This document shows, piece after piece, positions 35,685-43,247 of a stretch of DNA of 64,000 nt (position 1 is the stretch's first letter; every line of letters starts with the position of its first letter). The position numbers and the translations under genes were made by a program. The notes under the pieces are model-generated. The model had not been told where the DNA came from and ran no database searches. It worked only from the letters and a program-made list of their open reading frames with translations. The stretch spans positions 1,922,001-1,986,000 of the forward strand of contig NZ_BHGK01000001.1 in NCBI RefSeq assembly GCF_003574295.1, read 5' to 3'. Origin of the DNA: Mediterraneibacter butyricigenes. GTDB taxonomy: Bacteria; Bacillota; Clostridia; Lachnospirales; Lachnospiraceae.

Positions 35685-35846
35685 GTCTACGTTCCACTTC
35701 GGTCGGTGCTGAACGAGCGTCACTGGCGCTTAGCACCGCCAAGGTCTTGTGCAAGCACAGACTTTGGCTCGTTGTTTCGCGTAAATGAGTGGCTGGAAAA
35801 TCTGACTGCTTTTTTGAGAGGATAAAGCAGTCGGATTCCCAGCCGT
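35685..35846. repeat. Hairpin-rich intergenic repeat-like element
   Basis: Three adjacent stems: GGTGCT/AGCACC (35705-35737); CCAAGGTCT-GTGC / GCAC-AGACTTTGG (35739-35767), 13 bp with one bulge; and GGCTGG...GACTGCTTT / AAAGCAGTC...CCAGCC (35791-35844), about 20 bp. Open frames inside are low-complexity and not gene-like. The compact series of stems resembles a mobile or dispersed structured element. The last hairpin may also serve as a terminator for the gene at 35894-36820. Confidence 0.5.
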
Positions 35847-35893
35847 TAAACATCGTTTGCTACAGTTGTTGTTACATTTTCAGAAGGATTTCA

Positions 35894-36820
35894 TTAATCC
35901 AAATAAATCGGCGGATCGTATTCCTTGCCAAGCAGCGCTTTCTTACGCTCCTGATAGCCAAGAAATGCCCATTCCGTCATGTCGGTCCATTTGTGATTGG
36001 TTCGATCGTAAACCTGAACATATCCGATCCGGGAAGGATGCATACGAACGCTGTTGGTCTGGTATTCGTGACCGGTATAAGGATTTACATCTCCGAGTTC
36101 CAGGTCTTCGTCGAAATCTTCCCGGGAAATGATAGGCTCAAAATCATCATCGTCCGGTTCGATCGGTGCGGAGTGTGGATGGTGGTAAGTCGGTTCATCC
36201 GCAGCAGCCTGCTGTTCCATCTGTGCGTTCTGAGAAGAAATTTCTTCCTGCAGAGGATCGTTCTGAGCCAGTGCAGCCTGAATTTCTTCTACCGGAATCT
36301 TGCCGGTATGAACTTCTTCTTCCATTTTATTCAATTCATTATGTGCGTTGTAGAGTTCCCCGATGGTGATATCCCGTTCGTCTTTCGTAGCAGCTGAAGT
36401 TGTCGCTGGTGCTTCATCCTGTATGGATTTTTCCGGTACATTTGATACTGCGGGAGTGACTTCCGCTGTGGCTTCGGTTTTTACAGGAACTTTTTCATTT
36501 GAAGCTTCTGCAGAAACGGGTGCAACAGATTGGGCCGGTGCGGTATAAGTTCGCTGCGATGGCTTGGAAGTACGGATCGGTTTCTCGGAGTGGCGTTCTA
36601 CACCGCTTAGAATATCCAGGGTAAGAGGGCATTCCAGGATGGACGCGATCATGCGCATATCCTGCTCCTGAAAATTATCACGGCCAAGGCGCTGAGTCAG
36701 GTTCTGACGGGACATTTTCTTGCCCGTACGCTCCTCAATGATCTCTGCCAACTCCTTGATCGTCATACCTTTACGACTTAAGACAATCTTCACCTGCTCC
36801 CCAAATGTAAGATTTTCCAT
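35894..36820 (-). CDS. HTH (XRE-like) protein with disordered middle and conserved C-terminus
   Basis: A 308-residue protein. An N-terminal HTH (about 5-70; EQVKIVLSRKGMTIKELAEII, MSRQNLTQRLGRDNF) is followed by a Thr/Ala/Pro/Glu-rich disordered stretch (about 80-215). A folded C-terminal part has acidic DDDDFEPIISREDFDED and then NPYTGHEYQTNSVRMHPSRIGYVQVYDR, ending in YDPPIYLD. The ATG follows AAGGAGG. The C-terminal part does not match a family I can name. It is divergent to the amtB leader, with about 370 bp between. Confidence 0.72.
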   Translation of the reverse strand: MENLTFGEQVKIVLSRKGMTIKELAEIIEERTGKKMSRQNLTQRLGRDNFQEQDMRMIASILECPLTLDILSGVERHSEKPIRTSKPSQRTYTAPAQSVAPVSAEASNEKVPVKTEATAEVTPAVSNVPEKSIQDEAPATTSAATKDERDITIGELYNAHNELNKMEEEVHTGKIPVEEIQAALAQNDPLQEEISSQNAQMEQQAAADEPTYHHPHSAPIEPDDDDFEPIISREDFDEDLELGDVNPYTGHEYQTNSVRMHPSRIGYVQVYDRTNHKWTDMTEWAFLGYQERKKALLGKEYDPPIYLD

Positions 36821-37007
36821 AGATAGATTCCTCCTTATTCAATTAATATTTATACTCTTTTTGGCTTGAAACGAAATAATTGCTTCATAAACCAAAAGTT
36901 TTCCCGGTTCTTATTCTAGCAAATGATTTTCTGTTCGTCAATATCCATCAAAAGAGAAAAAATAAGATTGAAAAATTCTGGAAATTTCACAAAACTCTGA
37001 AAAATGC

Positions 37008-37036
37008 TTGACATTAAGCCGGAATGGGGATAAACT
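37008..37036 (+). promoter_or_regulatory. Promoter of the amtB leader
   Basis: TTGACA at 37008-37013, 17-bp spacer, TAAACT at 37031-37036. The predicted start is near 37042, so the transcript meets a terminator within about 20 nt. Confidence 0.65.
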
Positions 37037-37056
37037 TGCAATCATAAAAAGCAAGG

Positions 37057-37094
37057 GCGCTTTGAGAGAGATCTCAAGGCGCTTCTTCTTTTTT
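37057..37094 (+). terminator. Leader terminator/attenuator before amtB
   Basis: GCGCTTTGAGA (37057-37067) with TCTCAAGGCGC (37072-37082), then TTCTTCTTTTTT. It lies between promoter and gene, so amtB expression needs read-through or antitermination. The 5' part AAGGGCG is shared with the hairpin at 37116-37163. Confidence 0.8.
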
Positions 37095-37115
37095 ATCATA
37101 GGTATCTGAAGACAC

Positions 37116-37163
37116 AAGGGCGTGTTTCTGTGGAATTGTAAAGATTCCGGGAAACGCGCCCTT
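37116..37163 (+). other. Second leader hairpin before amtB
   Basis: AAGGGCGTGTTTC (37116-37128) pairs with GAAACGCGCCCTT (37151-37163) with one wobble; loop about 22 nt. Its 3' arm GCGCCCTT can also pair with AAGGGCGC at 37053-37060, the 5' arm of the upstream terminator, so two folds are possible. Confidence 0.6.
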
Positions 37164-37195
37164 ATTTGTTCAGAGGAATTGAGGAGGAAATGGTT

Positions 37196-38950
37196 ATGAC
37201 ACAAGAATTGATTACACAGGTAACAGAAGCCGTGTTGCCGGAAGTTTTTGGCATCTGGTTTCTGATCGGCGCAGCATTGGTATTCTTTATGCAGGCTGGA
37301 TTCGCAATGGTAGAGACAGGATTTACCAGAGCAAAAAATGCAGGAAACATCATTATGAAAAATCTGATGGATTTCTGTATCGGAACAGTTGTATTTATCT
37401 TCTTGGGATTTGGATTATTCTTAGGAGAAGATGCACTGGGAGGATTCATCGGAATCCCGAATCTTGGAATCTTTACAGATTATGCAAATTTCGACTGGTC
37501 TAATTTCGTATTTAACTTAGTGTTCTGTGCAACGGCAGCAACTATCGTTTCAGGAGCTATGGCAGAACGTACAAAATTCTTATCCTATTGTATTTACTCC
37601 GGCGTGATTTCAGCAGTGGTATATCCGATTGAAGCACACTGGGTATGGGGCGGCGGATGGCTGGCTCAGATGGGATTTCATGATTTCGCAGGGTCCGCAG
37701 TGATTCATACGGTTGGTGGTTTGACCGCACTGATCGGTGCAGCAATGGTAGGACCGAGAATTGGAAAATTTACCAGAGATAAATCCGGAAAAGTAACAAA
37801 GGTTCATGCATTTCCTGGTCATAACCTGGTAATCGGAGCTTTGGGATGTTTTATTCTCTGGTTTGGATGGTATGGATTCAACGGTGCGGCAGCAACTACA
37901 GGACCGCAGTTGGCTTCCATCTTTATGACAACAACCATCGCACCGGCAACCGCAACGGTTGTATGTATGATCTTTACATGGATTCGTTATGGAAAACCGG
38001 ATGTGTCCATGTGTCTGAATGCATCTCTGGCAGGTTTGGTAGCAATTACAGCATCTTGTGACGTGACAGATGGTCTGGGAGCACTGATTATCGGAGCAGT
38101 TGCAGGACTTCTGGTAGTTTTTGGAGTTTGGTTCTGTGACAATGTGGTTCATGTAGATGACCCGGTTGGAGCCGTAGCAGTTCACTGCTGCAATGGTATC
38201 TGGGGAACAATCGCAGTTGGTCTGTTTGCAACAACAAGCGCACCGGAATGTACGATGAATGGTTTGTTCTATGGTGGTGGCTTTAAACTTTTAGGTACAC
38301 AGATTCTTGGAATCTTTGCAATCATGGTTTGGACAGCTGTAACAATGACCATCGTATTTTCAGCAATCAAAGCAACCATCGGACTTCGTGTTTCTGAAGA
38401 GGAAGAGATTGTCGGTCTGGATTCTATGGAACATGGTCTTGCATCTGCTTACGCAGGATTCAGTATTATGGATATTACAGAAGGCGGTATGGCTGAAAAT
38501 GAAAATACAGAACTGGGTGAAGAATCTTATGAACGGGCATCTGAAGTACAGAAGGCAGTGGCAGTACCGGTTGCAGGTCCGGTAGATGCAGAGACAGGTA
38601 TCCACAAAGTTGTAATTATCGCAAAACTGTCCAGATATGAGAAACTGAAAACAGCCCTCAACAATCTGGGTGTAACAGGTATGACGGTAACACAGGTTAT
38701 GGGTTGTGGAATCCAGAAAGGTGCCGGAGAGAAATATCGTGGAGTTGAGATGGATGTAACGGTACTTCCGAAGGTAAAACTGGAAGTCATCGTTGGAAGT
38801 ATTCCGGTGGAAAAAGTCATTGAGACAGCGAAGAAGACTCTGTACACCGGTCATGTCGGAGATGGTAAGATCTTTGTATACAACGTACAAAAAGTTGTGA
38901 AGGTTCGGACCGGCGAGGAAGATCTGGAAGCGCTGAAAGACGTAGAGTAA
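37196..38950 (+). CDS. amtB: Ammonium transporter fused to a P-II regulator domain
   Basis: A 584-residue fusion. Residues 1 to about 410 are an Amt/MEP channel with eleven membrane helices: FFMQAGFAMVETGF, DFAGSAVIHTVGG, the pore His region HAFPGHNL and VAVHCCNGIWGT. Residues about 470-580 form a complete P-II (GlnB/GlnK) domain: HKVVIIAKLSRYEKLKTALN, the T-loop KGAGEKYRGVEM with the Tyr that is uridylylated in GlnB, and VGDGKIFVYNVQKVVKVRTGE. P-II normally blocks Amt in trans. ATG at 37196 is eight bases from GAGGAGG. Confidence 0.93.
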   Translation: MTQELITQVTEAVLPEVFGIWFLIGAALVFFMQAGFAMVETGFTRAKNAGNIIMKNLMDFCIGTVVFIFLGFGLFLGEDALGGFIGIPNLGIFTDYANFDWSNFVFNLVFCATAATIVSGAMAERTKFLSYCIYSGVISAVVYPIEAHWVWGGGWLAQMGFHDFAGSAVIHTVGGLTALIGAAMVGPRIGKFTRDKSGKVTKVHAFPGHNLVIGALGCFILWFGWYGFNGAAATTGPQLASIFMTTTIAPATATVVCMIFTWIRYGKPDVSMCLNASLAGLVAITASCDVTDGLGALIIGAVAGLLVVFGVWFCDNVVHVDDPVGAVAVHCCNGIWGTIAVGLFATTSAPECTMNGLFYGGGFKLLGTQILGIFAIMVWTAVTMTIVFSAIKATIGLRVSEEEEIVGLDSMEHGLASAYAGFSIMDITEGGMAENENTELGEESYERASEVQKAVAVPVAGPVDAETGIHKVVIIAKLSRYEKLKTALNNLGVTGMTVTQVMGCGIQKGAGEKYRGVEMDVTVLPKVKLEVIVGSIPVEKVIETAKKTLYTGHVGDGKIFVYNVQKVVKVRTGEEDLEALKDVE

Positions 38951-39058
38951 TCAGAAATAAGGTTCCACGAAAACGGAAAGATTTTTCGCACTGAGGGAAC
39001 AAAACAGAAGTGCAGAATAGTAAGATAGAGTAGGAATAGAGTAAAACCGCAAAAAAGG

Positions 39059-39117
39059 CGGGGATATTGCGAAAGAAGGAACGGTTGAACGCTCTTCCGG
39101 CAATATCCCCGTTTTTG
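39059..39117 (+). terminator. Terminator of amtB
   Basis: Perfect 12-bp stem CGGGGATATTGC (39059-39070) / GCAATATCCCCG (39100-39111), followed by TTTTTG. Confidence 0.85.
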
Positions 39118-39153
39118 TGTTATCGGCTTATATTGACAGATGTGAATCCCGGG

Positions 39154-39222
39154 CAATTACTCGCAATCCCGAAATGCGTAAAAACATTTCGGATGATGAG
39201 GCACGCATTAGTTGCCTGACAT
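39154..39222. repeat. Nested inverted-repeat structure with a 24-codon micro-frame
   Basis: Outer arms GGCAATTA (39152-39159) and TAGTTGCC enclose a perfect CCGAAATG/CATTTCGG stem. An ATG inside (39174) opens a 24-codon frame to 39248 beginning MRKNISDDEARISCL, without a ribosome site. It could be a dispersed structured repeat or the terminator region of the gene at 39251. With the amtB terminator it fills this 300-bp gap. Confidence 0.35.
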
Positions 39223-39250
39223 ACAACAAAAAGAGAATTTGCGAGTGAAA

Positions 39251-40150
39251 TCAGAAAACAGGCCGGATCCAGTAGCCAAAATGATCGCATCCGCTGCATT
39301 CATCGGAATCTAACTCCAGAGTGTTCAGATATTCTCTGGAAAATTCCGGGAACCCAAATAATCTGGCGGCGCGCTGTTCTTTCTGGGAAAAGATTCCAGG
39401 AACACCGAGAAAGCTTTTTCCGTTTCGATCTATATAGATCAGGTGATGATAGGCATAGTAGCCGTGCAGAAGAAAGCTGTTGTTGGCAAGGGCCCAGTAT
39501 CTTCGGGGCAGGTGTTTCAAATCCTGCCGGGAGATTTTGCGGCAAGGCGAAGCCGGAGATTTAGCCGGAGCAGGCGTGGAAGAAACTTTATCAAAAGGCT
39601 GCACGGCACAGGTCTTCCGGGAAAGGTTTTCCGAAGCTTCACAGACGTCGGACAGGGAGGTTTCCGTCTCGGAAGAAGTAATCTCTATCGTTTCCGAAGC
39701 GGCAGATAAAGGCTGGGAATTTGCAGCGGAATCGCTGCCGGGAGCTTCTTCGCAGGAGTCTTCCGGTTCCGTAGAAAACAGAACATGCTCTGAAGGAATT
39801 ACAATCTGGTGCCAGGAGGCAACGAAATAATGGGAAGAATCACCGGAGAGCCAGAGTCCATCGATTTGCGACAGCGTGACAGTAGCAGGCAGATGTTCTG
39901 CACTCAAATAGATTTGTAGATGGAGGCTCTGGTGGTCGGAGATGACTGTATCTAACGGATATAAGGTACAGATGCCGGAGGCAGTGGAAAATGCATGAAG
40001 GTTCCAGGCAATCCCGGATCCGAGAACGGGAGATTTTATATGAAGTCGGATCAGATAAAGGTCGGAAGAGGCATGAAACTTTAAAAATCCCGCATTTCTC
40101 AGGCGTTTATGGTGTTCATATTCATAAAGATAAGAAGTGTTTGACTGCAT
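39251..40150 (-). CDS. DUF6128-like protein of unknown function
   Basis: A 299-residue protein. The N-terminal domain (about 1-125) has beta-strand pattern and HLQIYLSAEHLPATVTLSQIDGLWL. A Ser/Glu/Thr-rich disordered linker (about 128-205) follows. The C-terminal domain (about 210-299) has YWALANNSFLLHGYYAYHHL and FLGVPGIFSQKEQRAARLFGFPEF, ending CDHFGYWIRPVF, the pattern of DUF6128 proteins in Lachnospiraceae as I remember them. No signal peptide or membrane helix. Function unknown. Confidence 0.62.
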   Translation of the reverse strand: MQSNTSYLYEYEHHKRLRNAGFLKFHASSDLYLIRLHIKSPVLGSGIAWNLHAFSTASGICTLYPLDTVISDHQSLHLQIYLSAEHLPATVTLSQIDGLWLSGDSSHYFVASWHQIVIPSEHVLFSTEPEDSCEEAPGSDSAANSQPLSAASETIEITSSETETSLSDVCEASENLSRKTCAVQPFDKVSSTPAPAKSPASPCRKISRQDLKHLPRRYWALANNSFLLHGYYAYHHLIYIDRNGKSFLGVPGIFSQKEQRAARLFGFPEFSREYLNTLELDSDECSGCDHFGYWIRPVF

Positions 40151-40262
40151 GAAAAAGATCCTTTTAATGCTTTATTATTATATTATTGGTTGAATCTTTG
40201 AAAAAGAACATATATGATACATATATCAGGAAAACAGGAAAAGCAAGCAGGTGGAGAATCAG

Positions 40263-40802
40263 ATGAAAAAACGGAGAGAAGACCGGATAAAAGAACAGAT
40301 GGAGCGGGAGCTGGAACGACAGAGAGAACAGCGACAGGCGGATGAAATCTATATGAAAGAAGCAATTAAGCAGGCAAAAAAAGCCTATGCGATTCAGGAA
40401 GTGCCGATCGGCTGTGTGATCGTGCACGAGGGGAAGATCATTGCCCGTGGATACAATCGGAGAACCACGGATAAAAATCCGCTGGCACATGCAGAGATCT
40501 CGGCGATTCGAAAAGCCAGTAAGAAGCTGGAGGATTGGCGACTGGAAGAATGTACCTTGTATGTGACCCTGGAACCCTGTCAGATGTGCGCCGGAGCGAT
40601 CGTGCAGGCTCGGATCTCCCGGGTTGTGGTGGGGTGTATGAACCCGAAAGCGGGCTGTGCCGGATCTGTTTTTAATCTGTTGCAGGTTCCGGCGTTCAAC
40701 CATCAGGCAGAACTGGTGACGGGAGTCAGGGGAGAAGAATGCAGTCAGATGATGAAGCAGTTTTTTAAAGAACTGCGCCAGCGGAAGAATCGGGACAGAT
40801 AA
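40263..40802 (+). CDS. tadA: tRNA-specific adenosine deaminase
   Basis: A 179-residue zinc deaminase converting A34 to inosine in tRNA-Arg(ACG). The core shows VPIGCVIVHEGKIIARGYNRR, the zinc/catalytic HAEISAIRKAS and PCQMCAGAIVQARISRVV. The start at 40263 follows AGGTGGAG and gives an unusual 30-residue charged N-terminal extension (KKRREDRIKEQMERE...). An internal ATG at about 40354 would give the common length, so the extension is not certain. The SRP RNA lies just downstream on the other strand. Confidence 0.9.
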   Translation: MKKRREDRIKEQMERELERQREQRQADEIYMKEAIKQAKKAYAIQEVPIGCVIVHEGKIIARGYNRRTTDKNPLAHAEISAIRKASKKLEDWRLEECTLYVTLEPCQMCAGAIVQARISRVVVGCMNPKAGCAGSVFNLLQVPAFNHQAELVTGVRGEECSQMMKQFFKELRQRKNRDR

Positions 40803-40833
40803 TAAACTGAAAACGGGAAAATGAATAAAAGTG

Positions 40834-40876
40834 CATAAAAAAGAAGTGGTGTCCGGAAATTATCCGAATACCACTT
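40834..40876 (-). terminator. Terminator of the SRP RNA (also usable for tadA)
   Basis: AAGTGGT (40844-40850) / ACCACTT (40870-40876) with an inner CGGA/TCCG pair. On the minus strand TCTTTTTTAT follows; on the plus strand TTTTCGTCTTTTC. Confidence 0.75.
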
Positions 40877-40883
40877 TTCGTCT

Positions 40884-41155
40884 TTTCAAGCCGTGCATTA
40901 CGCTTCGAACCTGGATTCCCAGACGTTACTTTGGCAGCCAACTCAAACCAGGCACCCTCACGGCACCCGAAAGGTTCTGCTTAGTGCTGCTTCGTTCCCG
41001 ACCTGACACGGTTCACAGATTTCCGTCGCGTGAGACCCAGTTATCAACGTCGCTTACCAAAGGCAGCTCCACAAATCAAAGCCCTCTGCGTAATATCACC
41101 CCTGCTGTAGCGGATTGCAGGTACAAGGTACCGCTAACACCCCGGCTGCACGGAC
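40884..41155 (-). ncRNA. ffs: Large bacterial signal recognition particle RNA
   Basis: Read on the minus strand, it begins GTCCGTGCAGCCGGGGTG and ends near GCACGGCTTG, so 5' and 3' ends pair (CCGTGCA/TGCACGG). The Ffh-binding hairpin is clear: GTCAGGTC, apical GGGAACG, AAGCAGCA (about 40985-41015). The region near the 5' end (GTTAGCGGTACC... GCAATCCGCTA) matches the Alu domain. Length about 270 nt fits the long Clostridia/Bacillus form. Confidence 0.92.
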
Positions 41156-41159
41156 TTTC

Positions 41160-41188
41160 ATTTTATTCCATTTCAGAGAAAATGTCAA
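41160..41188 (-). promoter_or_regulatory. Promoter of ffs
   Basis: On the minus strand TTGACA (41188-41183), 17-bp spacer, TAAAAT (41165-41160), with the RNA 5' end about five bases further. Confidence 0.82.
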
Positions 41189-41199
41189 GGGGGACAATC

Positions 41200-41228
41200 T
41201 TGACATCCGAGGCATAAAACCGGATAAT
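41200..41228 (+). promoter_or_regulatory. Promoter of the radical SAM gene, divergent to ffs
   Basis: TTGACA at 41200-41205, 17-bp spacer, GATAAT at 41223-41228. The -35 boxes of the two divergent promoters are 11 bp apart. The start of transcription would be near the ribosome site TGGAGG, giving a very short leader. Confidence 0.75.
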
Positions 41229-41249
41229 ATTTTCTGGAGGATAAAGCAA

Positions 41250-42956
41250 ATGAAAATACTTTTAGCGGCAATCAATGCAAAATATATACATTCCAATCTT
41301 GCGGTTTACAGCCTGCAGGCTTATGCCAGGGAAAATGCGCCGGAGCTTTCGGAAGAAATCTATATCAAGGAATATACCATCAACCAACTGACGGATCAGA
41401 TCCTGATGGACTTATATAAGGAACAGCCGGATGCGATCTGTTTTTCCTGCTATATCTGGAATATTACCCAGGTGAAAGAGCTTCTGGTGGAGATCCCGAA
41501 GATCCTGCCCAAGACCATGATCTGGCTGGGAGGGCCGGAAGTGACTTACCACCCGGTTGAAATGCTGGAAGCGTATCCGATGGTGCGCGGGATCATGAAA
41601 GGAGAGGGGGAGGAGACTTTTGTGCAACTGCTGCATGCGTGGAATGGAGAAGTTGCGTATTATGATCTGGATGGAATCACGTATTGGGAAGAGGCAGCCG
41701 GCGAGGTCTGGAATAACCCGGATCAGAAGACCATGGATATGAATAAGCTGCCTTTTGTCTATCAGGACATGGATCTGTTCCGGCATAAGATCGTATATTA
41801 TGAATCCAGCAGAGGATGTCCGTTTTCCTGCAGCTACTGTCTGTCTTCGGTGGAGAAATGTCTGCGGTTTCGGGACGCAAGAAGAGTGGTCAAAGAATTA
41901 CAGTTTTTTATCGATCAGAAAGTACCACAGGTAAAATTCGTGGACAGGACATTTAACTGTAACAAAAAGAGAGCGATCAAGATCTGGAAGTATATCAAGG
42001 AGCATGATCAGGGTGTGACCAATTTTCATTTTGAGATTGCGGCGGATTTGTTGGATGAAGAGTCACTGGAAGTGCTGGAAGATATGCGCCCGGGACTGGT
42101 GCAGCTCGAAATTGGGATTCAGTCCACCAATCCGGAGACTTTGAAAGAAATCCATCGAACGATGAATTTTGAAAAAGTAGCGGAGAGAGTAAAACGGATC
42201 AATCAGAAGGGAAATATTCATCAACATCTGGATCTGATCGCGGGACTTCCCTATGAAAATTACTGCAGATTCGGCCAATCCTTTGATGATGTATTCAAAT
42301 TAAGGCCACAGCAGTTACAGCTTGGATTCTTGAAAGTGCTGAAAGGTTCTTATATGGAAGAGATGGCTGCAACCTATAAAATGCAGTACCAGAACCGGCC
42401 GCCGTTTGAAGTTCTGTCTACCAGATGGCTTTCTTATAAAGATGTGATCCGTCTGAAAGAAGTGGAAGACATGGTAGAGGTTTATTATAACAGCGGAATG
42501 TTTGATAAGACCATTGCGGAACTGGTACAGCGGATGAAGCATCCGTTCCGCCTGTTTGAACATCTGGCAGATTATTATAAAGAGCATGGCTATCAGGAAG
42601 TCAACCATACCAAACTGGCGCGGTATGAGATCCTGTATGATTTTATGAAAGAAGTCACACCGAGCAAACTGGATCGGCTGCAGCGACGGCTGACCTTTGA
42701 CCTGTACTGGTGTGAAAATATCAAGAATCGTCCGGAATTTTGCGGGGAACCGACTGTGACGAAAGAAGAGGAAAATATTTTCTATAAGCATGAAGAAGAG
42801 ATGCATTTGTTCCTGAAAGAATTTCGGGGATATGACCGGAGGCAGATGCGGAAAATGACACATCTGGAACGACAGGGACATCAGGTCTATGCTTTCGATT
42901 ATCTTCATCGAGATCCGATCACAAAAAAAGCAAAGGTTCTTGAAATCCTGATATAA
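41250..42956 (+). CDS. B12-binding-domain radical SAM protein (DUF4080)
   Basis: A 568-residue enzyme. The N-terminal cobalamin-binding-like Rossmann domain (about 1-150) starts MKILLAAINAKYIHSN and has WLGGPEVTYHP. The radical SAM core has the 4Fe-4S motif RGCPFSCSYC (about 190) and LEIGIQSTNPETLKEI. The C-terminal part with WLSYKDVIRLKEVEDMVE matches DUF4080. The substrate is unknown. Start at 41250 after GGAGG; upstream in-frame codons fall inside the SRP RNA gene. Confidence 0.88.
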   Translation: MKILLAAINAKYIHSNLAVYSLQAYARENAPELSEEIYIKEYTINQLTDQILMDLYKEQPDAICFSCYIWNITQVKELLVEIPKILPKTMIWLGGPEVTYHPVEMLEAYPMVRGIMKGEGEETFVQLLHAWNGEVAYYDLDGITYWEEAAGEVWNNPDQKTMDMNKLPFVYQDMDLFRHKIVYYESSRGCPFSCSYCLSSVEKCLRFRDARRVVKELQFFIDQKVPQVKFVDRTFNCNKKRAIKIWKYIKEHDQGVTNFHFEIAADLLDEESLEVLEDMRPGLVQLEIGIQSTNPETLKEIHRTMNFEKVAERVKRINQKGNIHQHLDLIAGLPYENYCRFGQSFDDVFKLRPQQLQLGFLKVLKGSYMEEMAATYKMQYQNRPPFEVLSTRWLSYKDVIRLKEVEDMVEVYYNSGMFDKTIAELVQRMKHPFRLFEHLADYYKEHGYQEVNHTKLARYEILYDFMKEVTPSKLDRLQRRLTFDLYWCENIKNRPEFCGEPTVTKEEENIFYKHEEEMHLFLKEFRGYDRRQMRKMTHLERQGHQVYAFDYLHRDPITKKAKVLEILI

Positions 42957-43000
42957 AAAAGGTAAAATAAACTGTCAAAGAAGAAAAGAGGAATCAATCT

Positions 43001-43105
43001 ATGAATATGAATGATAAAAAAGTCAGAAAGATCGTGGCAGTGATCATTTTACTGGTGATTGTGGCAATGATCGGAACGATGATTATTCCGTATCTGATCG
43101 TCTAG
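43001..43105 (+). CDS. 34-residue single-pass membrane peptide
   Basis: ATG at 43001 after AGAGGAA opens a 34-codon frame: a hydrophilic basic N-terminus (MNMNDKKVRKI) and one hydrophobic helix (VAVIILLVIVAMIGTMIIPYLIV), stop at 43103. Codon use matches neighbours. It lies between the radical SAM and VanW genes. Small membrane proteins of this form are common in the group but have no known role. Confidence 0.6.
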   Translation: MNMNDKKVRKIVAVIILLVIVAMIGTMIIPYLIV

Positions 43106-43247
43106 AGAACCGGAGAAATCGGAGAAAAAACTATGGTTGAGTGGTTGCCGGCCGAAAAGATGAACTATCAATTCTCCTGAAAAGATCCGGAGAAAAGAAA
43201 ACCGGAAGAAGCGTCGGGCGAACACGAAGAAGAATGAGAGGGCAACG

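Noticed and set aside
35662-35853. 63-codon minus-strand frame in the hairpin block
   Set aside because: It lies wholly in the structured repeat and has no ribosome site.
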